Source of the DNA: Candidatus Moranbacteria bacterium CG_4_8_14_3_um_filter_41_13
GTDB taxonomy: Bacteria; Patescibacteriota; Minisyncoccia; Moranbacterales; UBA1568
Direction of reading: 5' to 3'
DNA: 14,877 nucleotides
NCBI GenBank assembly: GCA_002782305.1
Contig: PFHN01000024.1
Span: 1-14,877, forward strand
Shown here: positions 6,658-14,215 of the stretch, piece by piece
Position numbering within the stretch: the stretch's first letter is position 1
Layout of the letters: every line of letters starts with the position of its first letter
Position numbers and translations under genes: made by a program
Notes under the pieces: model-generated
What the model saw: the letters and a program-made list of their open reading frames with translations, nothing else
The model's database searches: none
Told to the model about the DNA's origin: nothing

Positions 6658-9114
6658 ATGAAAAGTACCAAAACAACCTACAATCCGAAGAAAATAGAAG
6701 CGAAATGGCAGAAAGAATGGCAGAAGAACGGTCATCCGAAAGCCACAGGGAAAAAGGGCAAGCTCTATATTCTCGATATGTTTCCGTACCCATCAGGGGA
6801 TGGACTGCATGTTGGACACGTGGAGAATTTTACGGCTACTGATATTGCTGCTCGCTTCAAGAGAATGAATGGTTATGATGTGCTTCATCCGATGGGTTGG
6901 GATGCTTTTGGATTGCCGGCTGAAAATTTTGCTATCAAAACCGGTATCCATCCGAAGAAAAAAACACTCGAATGTATCAAGAATTTCAAACGTCAGATGG
7001 AATCGATTGGATTATCGTATGATTGGGAAAGAGAAATAAATACTTCGAGCCCGGAATATTATAAGTGGACGCAATGGATGTTTTTGTTTTTGTATAAGAA
7101 CGGACTGGCGTACAAAAAGAAGGCCAAGGTGAACTGGTGTGAAGCGTGCCACACGGTACTCGCCAATGAGCAGGTGATTGATGGTAAATGTGATCGTTCT
7201 GGCGATATCGTTTTTCAAAAAGACCTTGAGCAGTGGTTTTTCAAAATCACTGACTTCGTCGAAGATACTCGTTCGAAGAGCGGGAGGAAAATTTCTGGAC
7301 TGCTTGCTGGTTTGAAAAAAATCGATTGGCCTTCGTCTACTATCGCTGCTCAGAAACACTGGATTGGGCGAAGCGAGGGAGCAGAAGTCATATTTCCTGT
7401 TGCCAATACTGAAGAAGAAATAAAAGTATTTACCACTCGTGTGGACACGATTTTCGGCTGTACCTACGTCGTGATTGCTCCTGAGCACACACTTTTGAAA
7501 TCGCTTGAAGCGTCTATTGGGAACAAAGAAGAAGTAAAGAAATATCTCGAAGTCACCAAGAAGAAAACAGATCTGGAACGAACGGAACTCAACAAAGAAA
7601 AAACAGGAGTGGAGCTTGTTGGCATTGAGGCTATCAATCCATTTACCGGAGAAAGAGTGCCAGTGTACGTCGCTGATTATGTACTCGGAACGTACGGTAC
7701 AGGAGCAGTGATGGGCGTGCCAGCTCACGATGAACGGGATTTTGCTTTTGCAAAAAAATACGAGTTATTTATACAGCAGTCCGTTGTTTCGGTTGATAAG
7801 AAGAATGAAACAGAATGTTTCACAGAAGACGGAGTACTGATTGATTCAGGGGAATTTACAGGTATGACATCAGGAGATGCGCGAGAGAAAATGTCAGCGT
7901 GGTTGAGGACAGAAAAAATGGGAGGGAAACGCGTGCAATATCGTTTGCGCGATTGGCTTATTTCCAGACAACGGTATTGGGGGGCGCCAATTCCGATTAT
8001 TTATTGTGATGAATGTGGTGAAGTGCCGGTACCAGAAAAAGATTTACCAGTGAAGCTTCCGATGGATGTGGATTTTCTGCCGACAGGAGAATCACCACTC
8101 GTGCGTTCCAAGAGTTTCCAGAAAGTGAAATGTCCGACTTGCGGAAAGAAAGCTCGTCGTGAAGCAGATACGATGGATACATTTGTTTGCTCGAGTTGGT
8201 ATTACCTGCGTTTCGCTGATCCAAACAATACCAAAAAATTTGCGGATCCGAAGGAACTTGCAAAATATTTGCCAGTAGATTTTTATATGGGTGGAGCAGA
8301 ACACACGGTACTTCACCTCCTCTACGCACGATTTTTTACCAAGGCGCTGGCGAAATATGATTACCTGCATTTTGATGAACCGTTCGTCAAGATGCGTCAT
8401 CAGGGAATGGTGATGGCGGAAGATGGTCGCAAGATGTCCAAATCGCTCGGGAATGTCGTCAATCCAGATGCGGTAGTACAAGAGCTCGGTGCAGACACAC
8501 TGCGTCTCTATGAGATGTTTATGGGCCCTCTCGAAGATATGAAGGGTTGGAACACGGGGAGTGTTATCGGTCTTCGGAGGTTTCTTGATAAGGTGTGGCG
8601 TTTGAAGGAAAAAGTGGCGCAAGGAAAAACCCAGAAATCCGATCAGGATGTTCTGACGAGTTTGCTTCACAAAACAATCAAGAAAGTGACTGAAGACATC
8701 GAAGATCTCAAGTTCAATACGGCTATTAGTATGCTGATGATCTTGGTAAATGCAATGGAAAAAGAAGATGTTATTTCGCTTCACACCTATCAAACACTAC
8801 TCATTCTTCTTGCTCCTTTTGCTCCACATATTACAGAAGAATTGTGGTCTGAAACTGGTGAGAAGAAGTCGATTTTCCTCGAAAAGTGGCCGAAGTGGGA
8901 TGTAAAGAAAATTGTTGAAGAATTGTCCGTGATTGCCGTACAAATCAATGGCAAAGTTCGTGCGACATTTGCTATCGCAACTGGGAGCACCGAAGCAGTA
9001 GTAAAAAAAGTGGCGCTGGCAGATCCGAAGGTACAAGTGTATACCGCAGGAAAAGAAATTCGAAAAATGATTTATATCCAAGATAAAATTTTAAGCTTAG
9101 TGATTGGTGATTGA
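6658..9114 (+). CDS. leuS: Leucine--tRNA ligase
   Basis: The 818-residue class I synthetase charges tRNA-Leu. The ATP-site HIGH motif is HVGH at 51-54 within MFPYPSGDGLHVGH, followed by GWDAFGLPAEN; KMSKS is at 592-596. The inserted CP1 editing domain is present: TTRVDTIFG at about 259-267 (usual TTRPDT, so Pro is Val) and GTGAVMGVPAHDERDF. Two CxxC pairs (CDEC and CPTC, about residues 450-500) suggest a zinc-binding insert. The C-terminal domain (VQINGKVRA, then GKEIRKMIYIQDKILSLVI) is complete. A terminator upstream and a 223-nt gap downstream suggest a single-gene unit. Confidence 0.97.
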   Translation: MKSTKTTYNPKKIEAKWQKEWQKNGHPKATGKKGKLYILDMFPYPSGDGLHVGHVENFTATDIAARFKRMNGYDVLHPMGWDAFGLPAENFAIKTGIHPKKKTLECIKNFKRQMESIGLSYDWEREINTSSPEYYKWTQWMFLFLYKNGLAYKKKAKVNWCEACHTVLANEQVIDGKCDRSGDIVFQKDLEQWFFKITDFVEDTRSKSGRKISGLLAGLKKIDWPSSTIAAQKHWIGRSEGAEVIFPVANTEEEIKVFTTRVDTIFGCTYVVIAPEHTLLKSLEASIGNKEEVKKYLEVTKKKTDLERTELNKEKTGVELVGIEAINPFTGERVPVYVADYVLGTYGTGAVMGVPAHDERDFAFAKKYELFIQQSVVSVDKKNETECFTEDGVLIDSGEFTGMTSGDAREKMSAWLRTEKMGGKRVQYRLRDWLISRQRYWGAPIPIIYCDECGEVPVPEKDLPVKLPMDVDFLPTGESPLVRSKSFQKVKCPTCGKKARREADTMDTFVCSSWYYLRFADPNNTKKFADPKELAKYLPVDFYMGGAEHTVLHLLYARFFTKALAKYDYLHFDEPFVKMRHQGMVMAEDGRKMSKSLGNVVNPDAVVQELGADTLRLYEMFMGPLEDMKGWNTGSVIGLRRFLDKVWRLKEKVAQGKTQKSDQDVLTSLLHKTIKKVTEDIEDLKFNTAISMLMILVNAMEKEDVISLHTYQTLLILLAPFAPHITEELWSETGEKKSIFLEKWPKWDVKKIVEELSVIAVQINGKVRATFAIATGSTEAVVKKVALADPKVQVYTAGKEIRKMIYIQDKILSLVIGD

Positions 9115-9150
9115 GAACGATTTATAGAAAAGACTTCATTTTTTCTTCCG

Positions 9151-9282
9151 TGTCCGCAGTCGAACATGTCGTACCTTAGCGTCGATAAACATCATTGTCC
9201 TGCTCTAAGAGTCGAAACGACTCCGAGCGCGCGCTCTGTTTCTAGCGACGCTTTCAGTAGACATGTGACCGACAATCGGACA
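9151..9282. ncRNA. Candidate structured RNA or long imperfect inverted repeat
   Basis: Seven helices can be drawn by eye: 9151-9156/9277-9282, 9159-9162/9270-9273, 9164-9170/9260-9266, 9172-9174/9257-9259, 9178-9184/9246-9252, 9187-9191/9237-9241, and an apical hairpin 9209-9214/9218-9223 with an AAA loop. The first six are nested in order, giving 38 Watson-Crick pairs in 132 nt without G-U pairs. A 12-bp palindrome lies at 9225-9236. GC is about 51% by hand count, against roughly 25-32% in the flanks. A short ORF at 9166-9354 overlaps it but resembles nothing. I recognise no known class; it is not a tRNA, tmRNA, SRP RNA or T-box. The strand is undetermined because the arms pair on either strand. 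It could be an independent RNA, a leader of the gene at 9338, or a DNA-level hairpin. Confidence 0.5.
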
Positions 9283-9337
9283 AAGGAAGAAAAAAATAAA
9301 TGTTTTTGTAACAAGAAGCTAAAGAGAAAAAATTCCT

Positions 9338-9988
9338 ATGAAATATTTTTTTGATTTTGATGATTTCTTCATTGATACAGAGAATCGTCTTGCTCCAGAT
9401 TTTTTTCAATTCCTTACATCACTTACTGGAGCAACACAAGAAGAAGTACATCAAACATATAAGCAATTTTCTGGTGCACATTTTACAAAAGGCATTCCAT
9501 ATTCACTCGAGCAACATATAGATTTCCTTGCAGAGTTACGAAGTTTTGATACAGAGCGTGTGAAAGAAAAGGCTCATGCGTTTTTTATTGATCTCACAAA
9601 ATATGTTTTTGAGGGAACAGAAATATTTCTTCAAAGCTTACCAAAGGAAGATGTGTACCTTCTTACCTATGGAGAACTATCCTTTCAGAATTTGAAAGTT
9701 GATGGGTCAGGATTGCGGAAATATTTCCGTGAGGTAGTAGTTGTGGAGGAGAGTAAGCCAGTAGTGATTGAACGAATAATAAAAAGAGATCATTTTTTTC
9801 CCAAAGAAAGGGTTATTTTCGGCGATAATCGTTGTGGACATTTCACGGGAGCAAGAAAGCGCGGTATCATTACGGTACACTTGAAGCGTGAGACGGATAT
9901 ATTTAATAGTGAAATATGTTTGGAATCCGAGTATATTGTTAATAATTTTGAAGAATTATTGCAGGTGTTGAAAAATGTTGCTGTGTAG
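9338..9988 (+). CDS. HAD-superfamily hydrolase-like protein, atypical motifs
   Basis: This 216-residue protein looks like a haloacid dehalogenase fold hydrolase. Motif I is FFDFDDFFIDT with D6 and D8, but the usual Thr/Val two after D8 is Phe10. Motif II is T110 (VYLLTYGE), motif III is K140 (EESKPVVIE), and motif IV is FGDNRCGHFTGARKRG with D163 while the second acidic residue is missing. Residues 15-95 form an alpha-helical cap typical of subfamily I. Substrate unknown; phosphatase activity is plausible but weakened by the motif changes. It follows the structured element by 55 nt and precedes glmS by 42 nt, so it may be co-transcribed with glmS. Confidence 0.65.
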   Translation: MKYFFDFDDFFIDTENRLAPDFFQFLTSLTGATQEEVHQTYKQFSGAHFTKGIPYSLEQHIDFLAELRSFDTERVKEKAHAFFIDLTKYVFEGTEIFLQSLPKEDVYLLTYGELSFQNLKVDGSGLRKYFREVVVVEESKPVVIERIIKRDHFFPKERVIFGDNRCGHFTGARKRGIITVHLKRETDIFNSEICLESEYIVNNFEELLQVLKNVAV

Positions 9989-10030
9989 TTTTCTTGTATC
10001 AAAATATTTTTTCTTTTTAACAGTACGCTT

Positions 10031-11884
10031 ATGTGTGGCATTGTAGGGTATGTCGGTAAAAGGTCAGCCAAAGATTTCCTTGTGGAAGGACTGAAGCGTC
10101 TCGAATATCGTGGCTATGATTCTGCTGGTATTGCCGTGATGCAGGAAGTCAAAGGCACACAGAAAATATATACCGTACGTGCGGTAGGAAAGGTGATCAA
10201 TTTGGAGAATAAATTAAGTGAGCATATGAGCGGATGTATTGGTATTGCTCATACCAGATGGGCGACACACGGCAAACCATCAGAGAAAAATGCTCATCCG
10301 CATATCGATTGTAAGGGGACCGTGGCGGTAGTACATAATGGCATCATCGAAAATTACCTCGAGCTTAGGGAAATGCTGGTGAAAAAAGGGCATACATTTC
10401 GTTCAGAAACAGATACCGAAGTGATTGCTCATCTCATTGAAGAGGAAATGTCTGCTTCGGATAAAACAGAAAATATTTTTGAGGAAGCGTTCGTACGGAC
10501 ACTGAAACAACTGAGAGGAGCGTATGGCATCGTCGCGCTTTCTGTACACGATCCTGAAATGGTACTGGTAGCACGGAAGAGCAGTCCGCTTGTTCTTGGT
10601 ATTGGGAACGGCGAGATGTTTATTGCCTCGGATGTTTCTGCGATGATAGGAGATGTGAAACGCATCGTGTACCTCGATGATGGAGAAATCGCTCTGGTAA
10701 GAAAAGAAAGTTACACCGTGAAAACTCTTGCAAATCGTATGAAAGAAAAAGAAGAGCTTGTTCTTGAATGGGACAAATCAGTCGCAGAGAAAGGAGGTTT
10801 CGCCCACTTTATGCAAAAAGAGATATTTGATCAGTCGAGAAGTTTTGCTGATGCACTACGCGGACGACTCATACTCGAGGACGGTATGGCACGCCTCGGT
10901 GGACTACGTACAGTAGAGAAAAGACTGCGGTCTATTAATCGCATTATCATTGTTTCTTGTGGTACATCCTATCACTCGGCACTTGTAGGGGAATATATGC
11001 TCGAGGAATACGCGGGGATTCAGACAGAAGTGGAAATGGCATCAGAATTTCGGTATCGCAAACCACTGCTTGATAAGAAAACAGTGGTCATTGCCATTTC
11101 GCAATCAGGAGAAACAGCCGATACACTTGCTGCTATTCGTGAAGCCAAAGAAAAAGGAGCACTCACACTCGGTATTGTCAATGTTGTAGGTTCGACCATT
11201 GCACGGGAAACGGATGCTGGCATCTATTGTCATGCAGGTCCAGAGATATCAGTGGCTTCGACCAAAGCCTTTACTTCACAGCTTGCTATTTTGGCGCTTC
11301 TGACGCTGTATGTAGGTCGTCAGAGAGGATTGTCGCTCGTGATGGGCAAACGTATTGCAAAGGAACTCCTCGCTATTCCAAAACATATCGAAACCGTTTT
11401 GAAGCAAACGGAAGCTATCAAAAAACTGGCGAAGAAATATGGAAGGCAACCGCACTATATGTATCTCGGACGCAAATACAATTTTCCGAATGCTCTCGAA
11501 GGGGCGCTCAAGATAAAAGAAATAGGTTATGTACCAGCCCAAGGGTATCCGACAGGAGAAATGAAACATGGTCCCATTGCTCTTATTGATTCATCGGTTG
11601 TTTCGCTTATGATCATTCCGAAAGATAGCGTGTATGAGAAAAATATGAGTGGAATGGAAGAGATTCTCGCGCGCGGTGGGAAGATAATAGCGATTGCTAC
11701 AGTGGGTGATACTGCGATTCAGAAAAGAACAAAAGATGTCATTTTTATCCCAAAAACCATCGAGATGCTGACCCCGCTTCTTGCGGTTATTCCACTGCAA
11801 CTTTTTGCGTATTTTGTTGCGGTTGAAAGAGGGTACGACATTGATAAACCGAGAAATCTGGCGAAGTCTGTGACAGTTGAGTAG
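10031..11884 (+). CDS. glmS: Glutamine--fructose-6-phosphate aminotransferase (isomerizing)
   Basis: GlmS makes glucosamine-6-phosphate from fructose-6-phosphate and glutamine, the first step to UDP-GlcNAc for peptidoglycan and surface glycans. The 617-residue protein starts MCGIVGYVG, with the N-terminal nucleophile Cys after Met removal, then RLEYRGYDSAGIA, THGKPSEKNAHPH and HNGIIENYLELR of the glutaminase domain. Two SIS domains follow (VSCGTSYHSA, ISQSGETADTLAAI, TKAFTSQLAIL; later EGALKIKEIGY and GEMKHGPIALID), and the conserved end is DIDKPRNLAKSVTVE. The length matches the family (about 600-620). The short gap before it shows no glmS ribozyme. Confidence 0.97.
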   Translation: MCGIVGYVGKRSAKDFLVEGLKRLEYRGYDSAGIAVMQEVKGTQKIYTVRAVGKVINLENKLSEHMSGCIGIAHTRWATHGKPSEKNAHPHIDCKGTVAVVHNGIIENYLELREMLVKKGHTFRSETDTEVIAHLIEEEMSASDKTENIFEEAFVRTLKQLRGAYGIVALSVHDPEMVLVARKSSPLVLGIGNGEMFIASDVSAMIGDVKRIVYLDDGEIALVRKESYTVKTLANRMKEKEELVLEWDKSVAEKGGFAHFMQKEIFDQSRSFADALRGRLILEDGMARLGGLRTVEKRLRSINRIIIVSCGTSYHSALVGEYMLEEYAGIQTEVEMASEFRYRKPLLDKKTVVIAISQSGETADTLAAIREAKEKGALTLGIVNVVGSTIARETDAGIYCHAGPEISVASTKAFTSQLAILALLTLYVGRQRGLSLVMGKRIAKELLAIPKHIETVLKQTEAIKKLAKKYGRQPHYMYLGRKYNFPNALEGALKIKEIGYVPAQGYPTGEMKHGPIALIDSSVVSLMIIPKDSVYEKNMSGMEEILARGGKIIAIATVGDTAIQKRTKDVIFIPKTIEMLTPLLAVIPLQLFAYFVAVERGYDIDKPRNLAKSVTVE

Positions 11885-11949
11885 TCTTTGAGTAAAAATC
11901 TCTCAGAATATTTTCTTTTTCTGCGCTCTCGGTTGACGTCGGTAATATT

Positions 11950-11983
11950 TGCGGAGAAAGTGCCGTATCCGCACATTCTTTTT
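11950..11983 (+). terminator. Possible terminator after glmS
   Basis: TGCGGA (11950-11955) pairs with TCCGCA (11968-11973) over six bases around a 12-nt loop, followed by a T-rich run (TTCTTTTT, about 11976-11983). The loop is long and the stem short, so it is a weak candidate. The rest of the 162-nt glmS-exonuclease gap shows a further T-rich tract at 11911-11920 without a good stem. Confidence 0.35.
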
Positions 11984-12007
11984 CGTCTAGTCGGCGTTGT
12001 GAAATGA

Positions 12008-12016
12008 TGTTATAAT
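12008..12016 (+). promoter_or_regulatory. Extended -10 promoter for the exonuclease-PAP2-folD genes
   Basis: TGTTATAAT (12008-12016) is a perfect TATAAT with the TGn extension, which can work without a -35; none is evident 16-18 nt upstream. Initiation near 12023 gives a leader of about 24 nt before the ATG at 12047. With gaps of 7 and 9 nt downstream it could drive three genes. Confidence 0.5.
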
Positions 12017-12046
12017 AAGTCTATTCTTTTTTTTAATGTTACGAAA

Positions 12047-12718
12047 ATGCGTACGAGTATCACTGACTACCTGACTCTTGATAGACCGCTTATTGTTTTC
12101 GATCTTGAAACCACTGGACTCGGTATCGGGGAAGACAAAATCATCGAACTGGCGTATGAGAAAATTATGCCCAGCGGAGAAATTATTTCTTATTGCCAGC
12201 GTATCAATCCAGGAAAACCGATTCCCAAAGTCGCGAGCAGTATCAATGGTATCTATGATGCAGACGTGGCTGATATGCCGAGTTTCGCCAAACTTTCATA
12301 TGAACTCTGGAGTACGTTCGAAGGGGCTGATGTGAGCGGATTCAATATTACCGGTTTCGACCTCCCATTTCTTCGTGGCGAGTTTGCTTCGGTAGGTAAG
12401 GCTTTCGATTTTTCCTCAAAAAAGGTTCTCGATGCCAAGGTGCTCTATCATAAGATGGAAGCTCGTGATATGTTTGCCCCACGTAACCTCTCTGCTGCGT
12501 ACAAATTGTACTGTAACAAAGACCACATCGATGCTCACTCAGGAGCAGGAGATGTACGTGCCACCGTAGAGATCCTCGAAGAACAATTGAAGAGATATCC
12601 AGAGTTTCGTGATTGGGGCTACATAGCTGACCTGCACGGGAACAAGAAACTCCTTGAATCCGTCAAAATGGAACACGCCCCGGTTATTACCGAGGCATCA
12701 CTTGGGACATTATTTTAA
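12047..12718 (+). CDS. DnaQ-like DEDDh 3'-5' exonuclease
   Basis: The 223-residue protein is an RNase T/DnaQ-type exonuclease. ExoI is VFDLETTG (D19, E21), ExoII is SGFNITGFDLPFL (D105), and ExoIII is DAHSGAGD (H164, D169), giving the complete DEDDh catalytic set with two-metal chemistry. About 50 residues follow the catalytic core and are not recognised. It could be a polymerase III epsilon-like proofreader or a stand-alone repair or RNA-trimming nuclease; no polymerase-binding tail can be assigned by eye. It is 7 nt before the PAP2 gene, so they form one transcript. Confidence 0.88.
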   Translation: MRTSITDYLTLDRPLIVFDLETTGLGIGEDKIIELAYEKIMPSGEIISYCQRINPGKPIPKVASSINGIYDADVADMPSFAKLSYELWSTFEGADVSGFNITGFDLPFLRGEFASVGKAFDFSSKKVLDAKVLYHKMEARDMFAPRNLSAAYKLYCNKDHIDAHSGAGDVRATVEILEEQLKRYPEFRDWGYIADLHGNKKLLESVKMEHAPVITEASLGTLF

Positions 12719-12725
12719 AAAATAT

Positions 12726-13199
12726 ATGAATACGCTGATTATTTTTGGAGCAGAGTATCTTTATCTGGTTATTGTCGTACTGGCCATCGCATATATCTGG
12801 CGCGCACCAAAAGAACTACAAAAGAGAATGATAGTGTGTGCCATCATTACATTGCCTGTGACATATATTGTAGCAAAAATTGCGAGTCAATTTTATTATA
12901 ATGCGCGTCCATTTATAGTGGGGGACTTTATTCCTCTTCTTCCACACACAAACGATAATGGTTTTCCGTCTGATCATACACTCCTCAGCAGTGCTATCGC
13001 GATGACATTATTTTTCTTTTATCAGAAACGAGGACTTTTTCTTTTTGTAGTGGCTTTCTTGGTTGGTCTGGCGCGAGTTTTGGTTGGCATCCATCATCTG
13101 AGCGATATTTTTGGCAGTATGATTATTGCTTCTCTTGTTGCATATATTATTTTTACTTTTGTTTTACCAAAAATAGAACAAAAATTTCTTATCAAATAA
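12726..13199 (+). CDS. PAP2-family membrane phosphatase (possible undecaprenyl-diphosphatase)
   Basis: With the ATG at 12726 the protein has 157 residues; an earlier in-frame ATG at 12654 would overlap the exonuclease gene by 65 nt and is unlikely. It has four to five hydrophobic segments (about 4-24, 36-53, 86-99, 103-122, 127-147). Phosphatase motifs: ARP at 60-62 for the end of KX6RP but with Ser where Lys is expected, PSDH at 81-84 (usual PSGH), and ARVLVGIHHLSD at 116-127 (SRX5HX3D) with R117, H123 and D127. Such BcrC-like enzymes recycle undecaprenyl pyrophosphate at the membrane; other lipid phosphates are possible. Nine nt separate it from folD. Confidence 0.8.
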   Translation: MNTLIIFGAEYLYLVIVVLAIAYIWRAPKELQKRMIVCAIITLPVTYIVAKIASQFYYNARPFIVGDFIPLLPHTNDNGFPSDHTLLSSAIAMTLFFFYQKRGLFLFVVAFLVGLARVLVGIHHLSDIFGSMIIASLVAYIIFTFVLPKIEQKFLIK

Positions 13200-13208
13200 G
13201 CAGAAACT

Positions 13209-14042
13209 ATGCCACTTATTTATGGAAAACCGATAGCTGATACCATTCTTTCTGAAACGAGAAGAAAGATAGTTCTTTCTGGTATCGTTCCGGGTCTGGC
13301 GGTGATTCTTGTGGGGGATGATGCGTCATCACACCTCTACGTCAGTCTGAAAGAAAAAGCAGCGAAGAATATTGGTATCCATTTTGAGAAGTTTCTTTTT
13401 TCAGGAGATGCGGATGTCTATAGCGTCAAAAAATGTATCGATGAACTCAATGTTCGAGAAGATATACATGGCATCATCGTACAGCTTCCGCTTCCCGCAG
13501 GATTTGATACCGATGAAATTATTACTCGCATCGATCCGAAGAAAGATACCGATGGATTTCATAAAGAAACAGTACATGATTTTCTTCAGGGAAAAAAAGA
13601 ATCGTGCCCTGTCTTTCCGAGAGCTATTCTGTCTCTTCTCCAGTCCACAGGAGGCTACCATATTGGAGAGAAGGCGATTGTCATTGCCAATTCTTCCTTG
13701 ATGGGAGAGGTGATGGTGCAAACGCTTCTTCTGGAAGGATTACAATCAGAATATATCTTGAGCAGTGAATCTGCGGAAAATATTGCGATAAAAACCAAGG
13801 AAGCTCGAATCGTAGTGACGGCTTGCGGAAAAGCAAATTTCATTACGGGAGATATGGTCCAAGAAAACAGCATTGTTATTGATGGAGGGATCAGTCATAT
13901 CGATAACAAGATTGTAGGGGATGCAGACAGAGCAACAGTAGAAGACAAAGCGAAGTTTCTTTCTCCTGTATCAGGAGGTGTAGGACCGGTCACTGTTGCC
14001 ACACTTTTGGCGCGCGTTACCGATGCATCACTACGCAAATAA
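13209..14042 (+). CDS. folD: FolD-like methylenetetrahydrofolate dehydrogenase/cyclohydrolase, divergent
   Basis: FolD interconverts 5,10-methylene-, methenyl- and 10-formyl-tetrahydrofolate. The 277-residue protein keeps the folate site: Y44 and K48 (YVSLK, usual YVxxK), VQLPLP at 91-96 with Q92, DPKKDTDGFH at 109-118 with D115, and the C-terminal SPVSGGVGPVTVATLL. The usual FxPCTPxG is degenerate (CPVFPRAI), and the cofactor loop, usually G(R/A)SxxVG(K/R)P, reads ANSSLMGEV at 160-168; the CHSxT segment is also absent. The NADP-dependent dehydrogenase activity may therefore be altered or lost while the cyclohydrolase site looks intact. It ends a three-gene cluster. Confidence 0.85.
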   Translation: MPLIYGKPIADTILSETRRKIVLSGIVPGLAVILVGDDASSHLYVSLKEKAAKNIGIHFEKFLFSGDADVYSVKKCIDELNVREDIHGIIVQLPLPAGFDTDEIITRIDPKKDTDGFHKETVHDFLQGKKESCPVFPRAILSLLQSTGGYHIGEKAIVIANSSLMGEVMVQTLLLEGLQSEYILSSESAENIAIKTKEARIVVTACGKANFITGDMVQENSIVIDGGISHIDNKIVGDADRATVEDKAKFLSPVSGGVGPVTVATLLARVTDASLRK

Positions 14043-14055
14043 TCACGCAGACAAC

Positions 14056-14084
14056 AAAAAACAACCTTTCGTGAGAAAGATTGT
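14056..14084 (-). terminator. Rho-independent terminator of tRNA-Leu
   Basis: On the minus strand ACAATCTTTC pairs with GAAAGGTTGT (14084-14075 with 14070-14061), ten pairs with one G-U, around a TCAC tetraloop, and runs into a T tract (complement of 14056-14060). On the plus strand the same stem has a C-A mismatch and no T tract, so it serves the tRNA transcript, not folD. Confidence 0.78.
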
Positions 14085-14097
14085 CGTTCGTATCTTG

Positions 14098-14180
14098 TGC
14101 CGAGGGAGGGACTTGAACCCTCATGATATTGCTATCGCGGGATTTTGAGTCCCGTGTGTCTACCATTCCACCACCTCGGC
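14098..14180 (-). tRNA. tRNA-Leu (anticodon CAA)
   Basis: The complement folds as a class II tRNA: acceptor GCCGAGG/CCTCGGC (14180-14174 with 14105-14099), D-stem GTG/CAC, anticodon stem CGGGA/TCCCG with loop CTCAAAA, so the anticodon CAA is at 14147-14145 and reads UUG. The long variable arm is GATA/TATC with a GCAA loop, and the T arm is GAGGG/CCCTC with TTCAAGT. The discriminator is A (14098). The 3' CCA is not encoded (CAA follows), so it needs CCA addition. The long variable arm confirms Leu. It is the only gene found on the minus strand here. Confidence 0.96.
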
Positions 14181-14215
14181 ATATTTTATTTTAGAGTATT
14201 GAGATATTTTCTTCC

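Noticed and set aside
7012..7728. 238-codon antisense ORF within leuS, and similar long antisense ORFs at 8092-8793, 5021-5542 and 922-1479
   Set aside because: They lie opposite clearly conserved genes and their translations show no domain; they are frame shadows caused by codon bias.
6658..9114. TGA recoded as glycine
   Set aside because: leuS and all other genes reach family-typical length without internal TGA, and leuS itself ends at TGA right after a conserved C-terminus.
9151..9282. Integron attC site or MITE
   Set aside because: The ends lack the attC core (RYYYAAC/GTTRRRY), no target-site duplication flanks the element (ttccg versus aaagg), and no integrase or second copy is in the window.
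9115..9337. T-box or other aminoacylation-sensing leader
   Set aside because: It lies after leuS rather than before it and has no T-box AGGGTGGNACCGCG-like sequence.
9166..9354. 62-codon ORF in the leuS-HAD gap
   Set aside because: It overlaps the self-complementary element, has an odd composition with a Lys/Asn-rich end, resembles no family and runs into the next gene in another frame. The nested pairing explains the sequence better.
9989..10030. glmS ribozyme upstream of glmS
   Set aside because: The gap is only 42 nt, AT-rich and without a stem; too short for that ribozyme.
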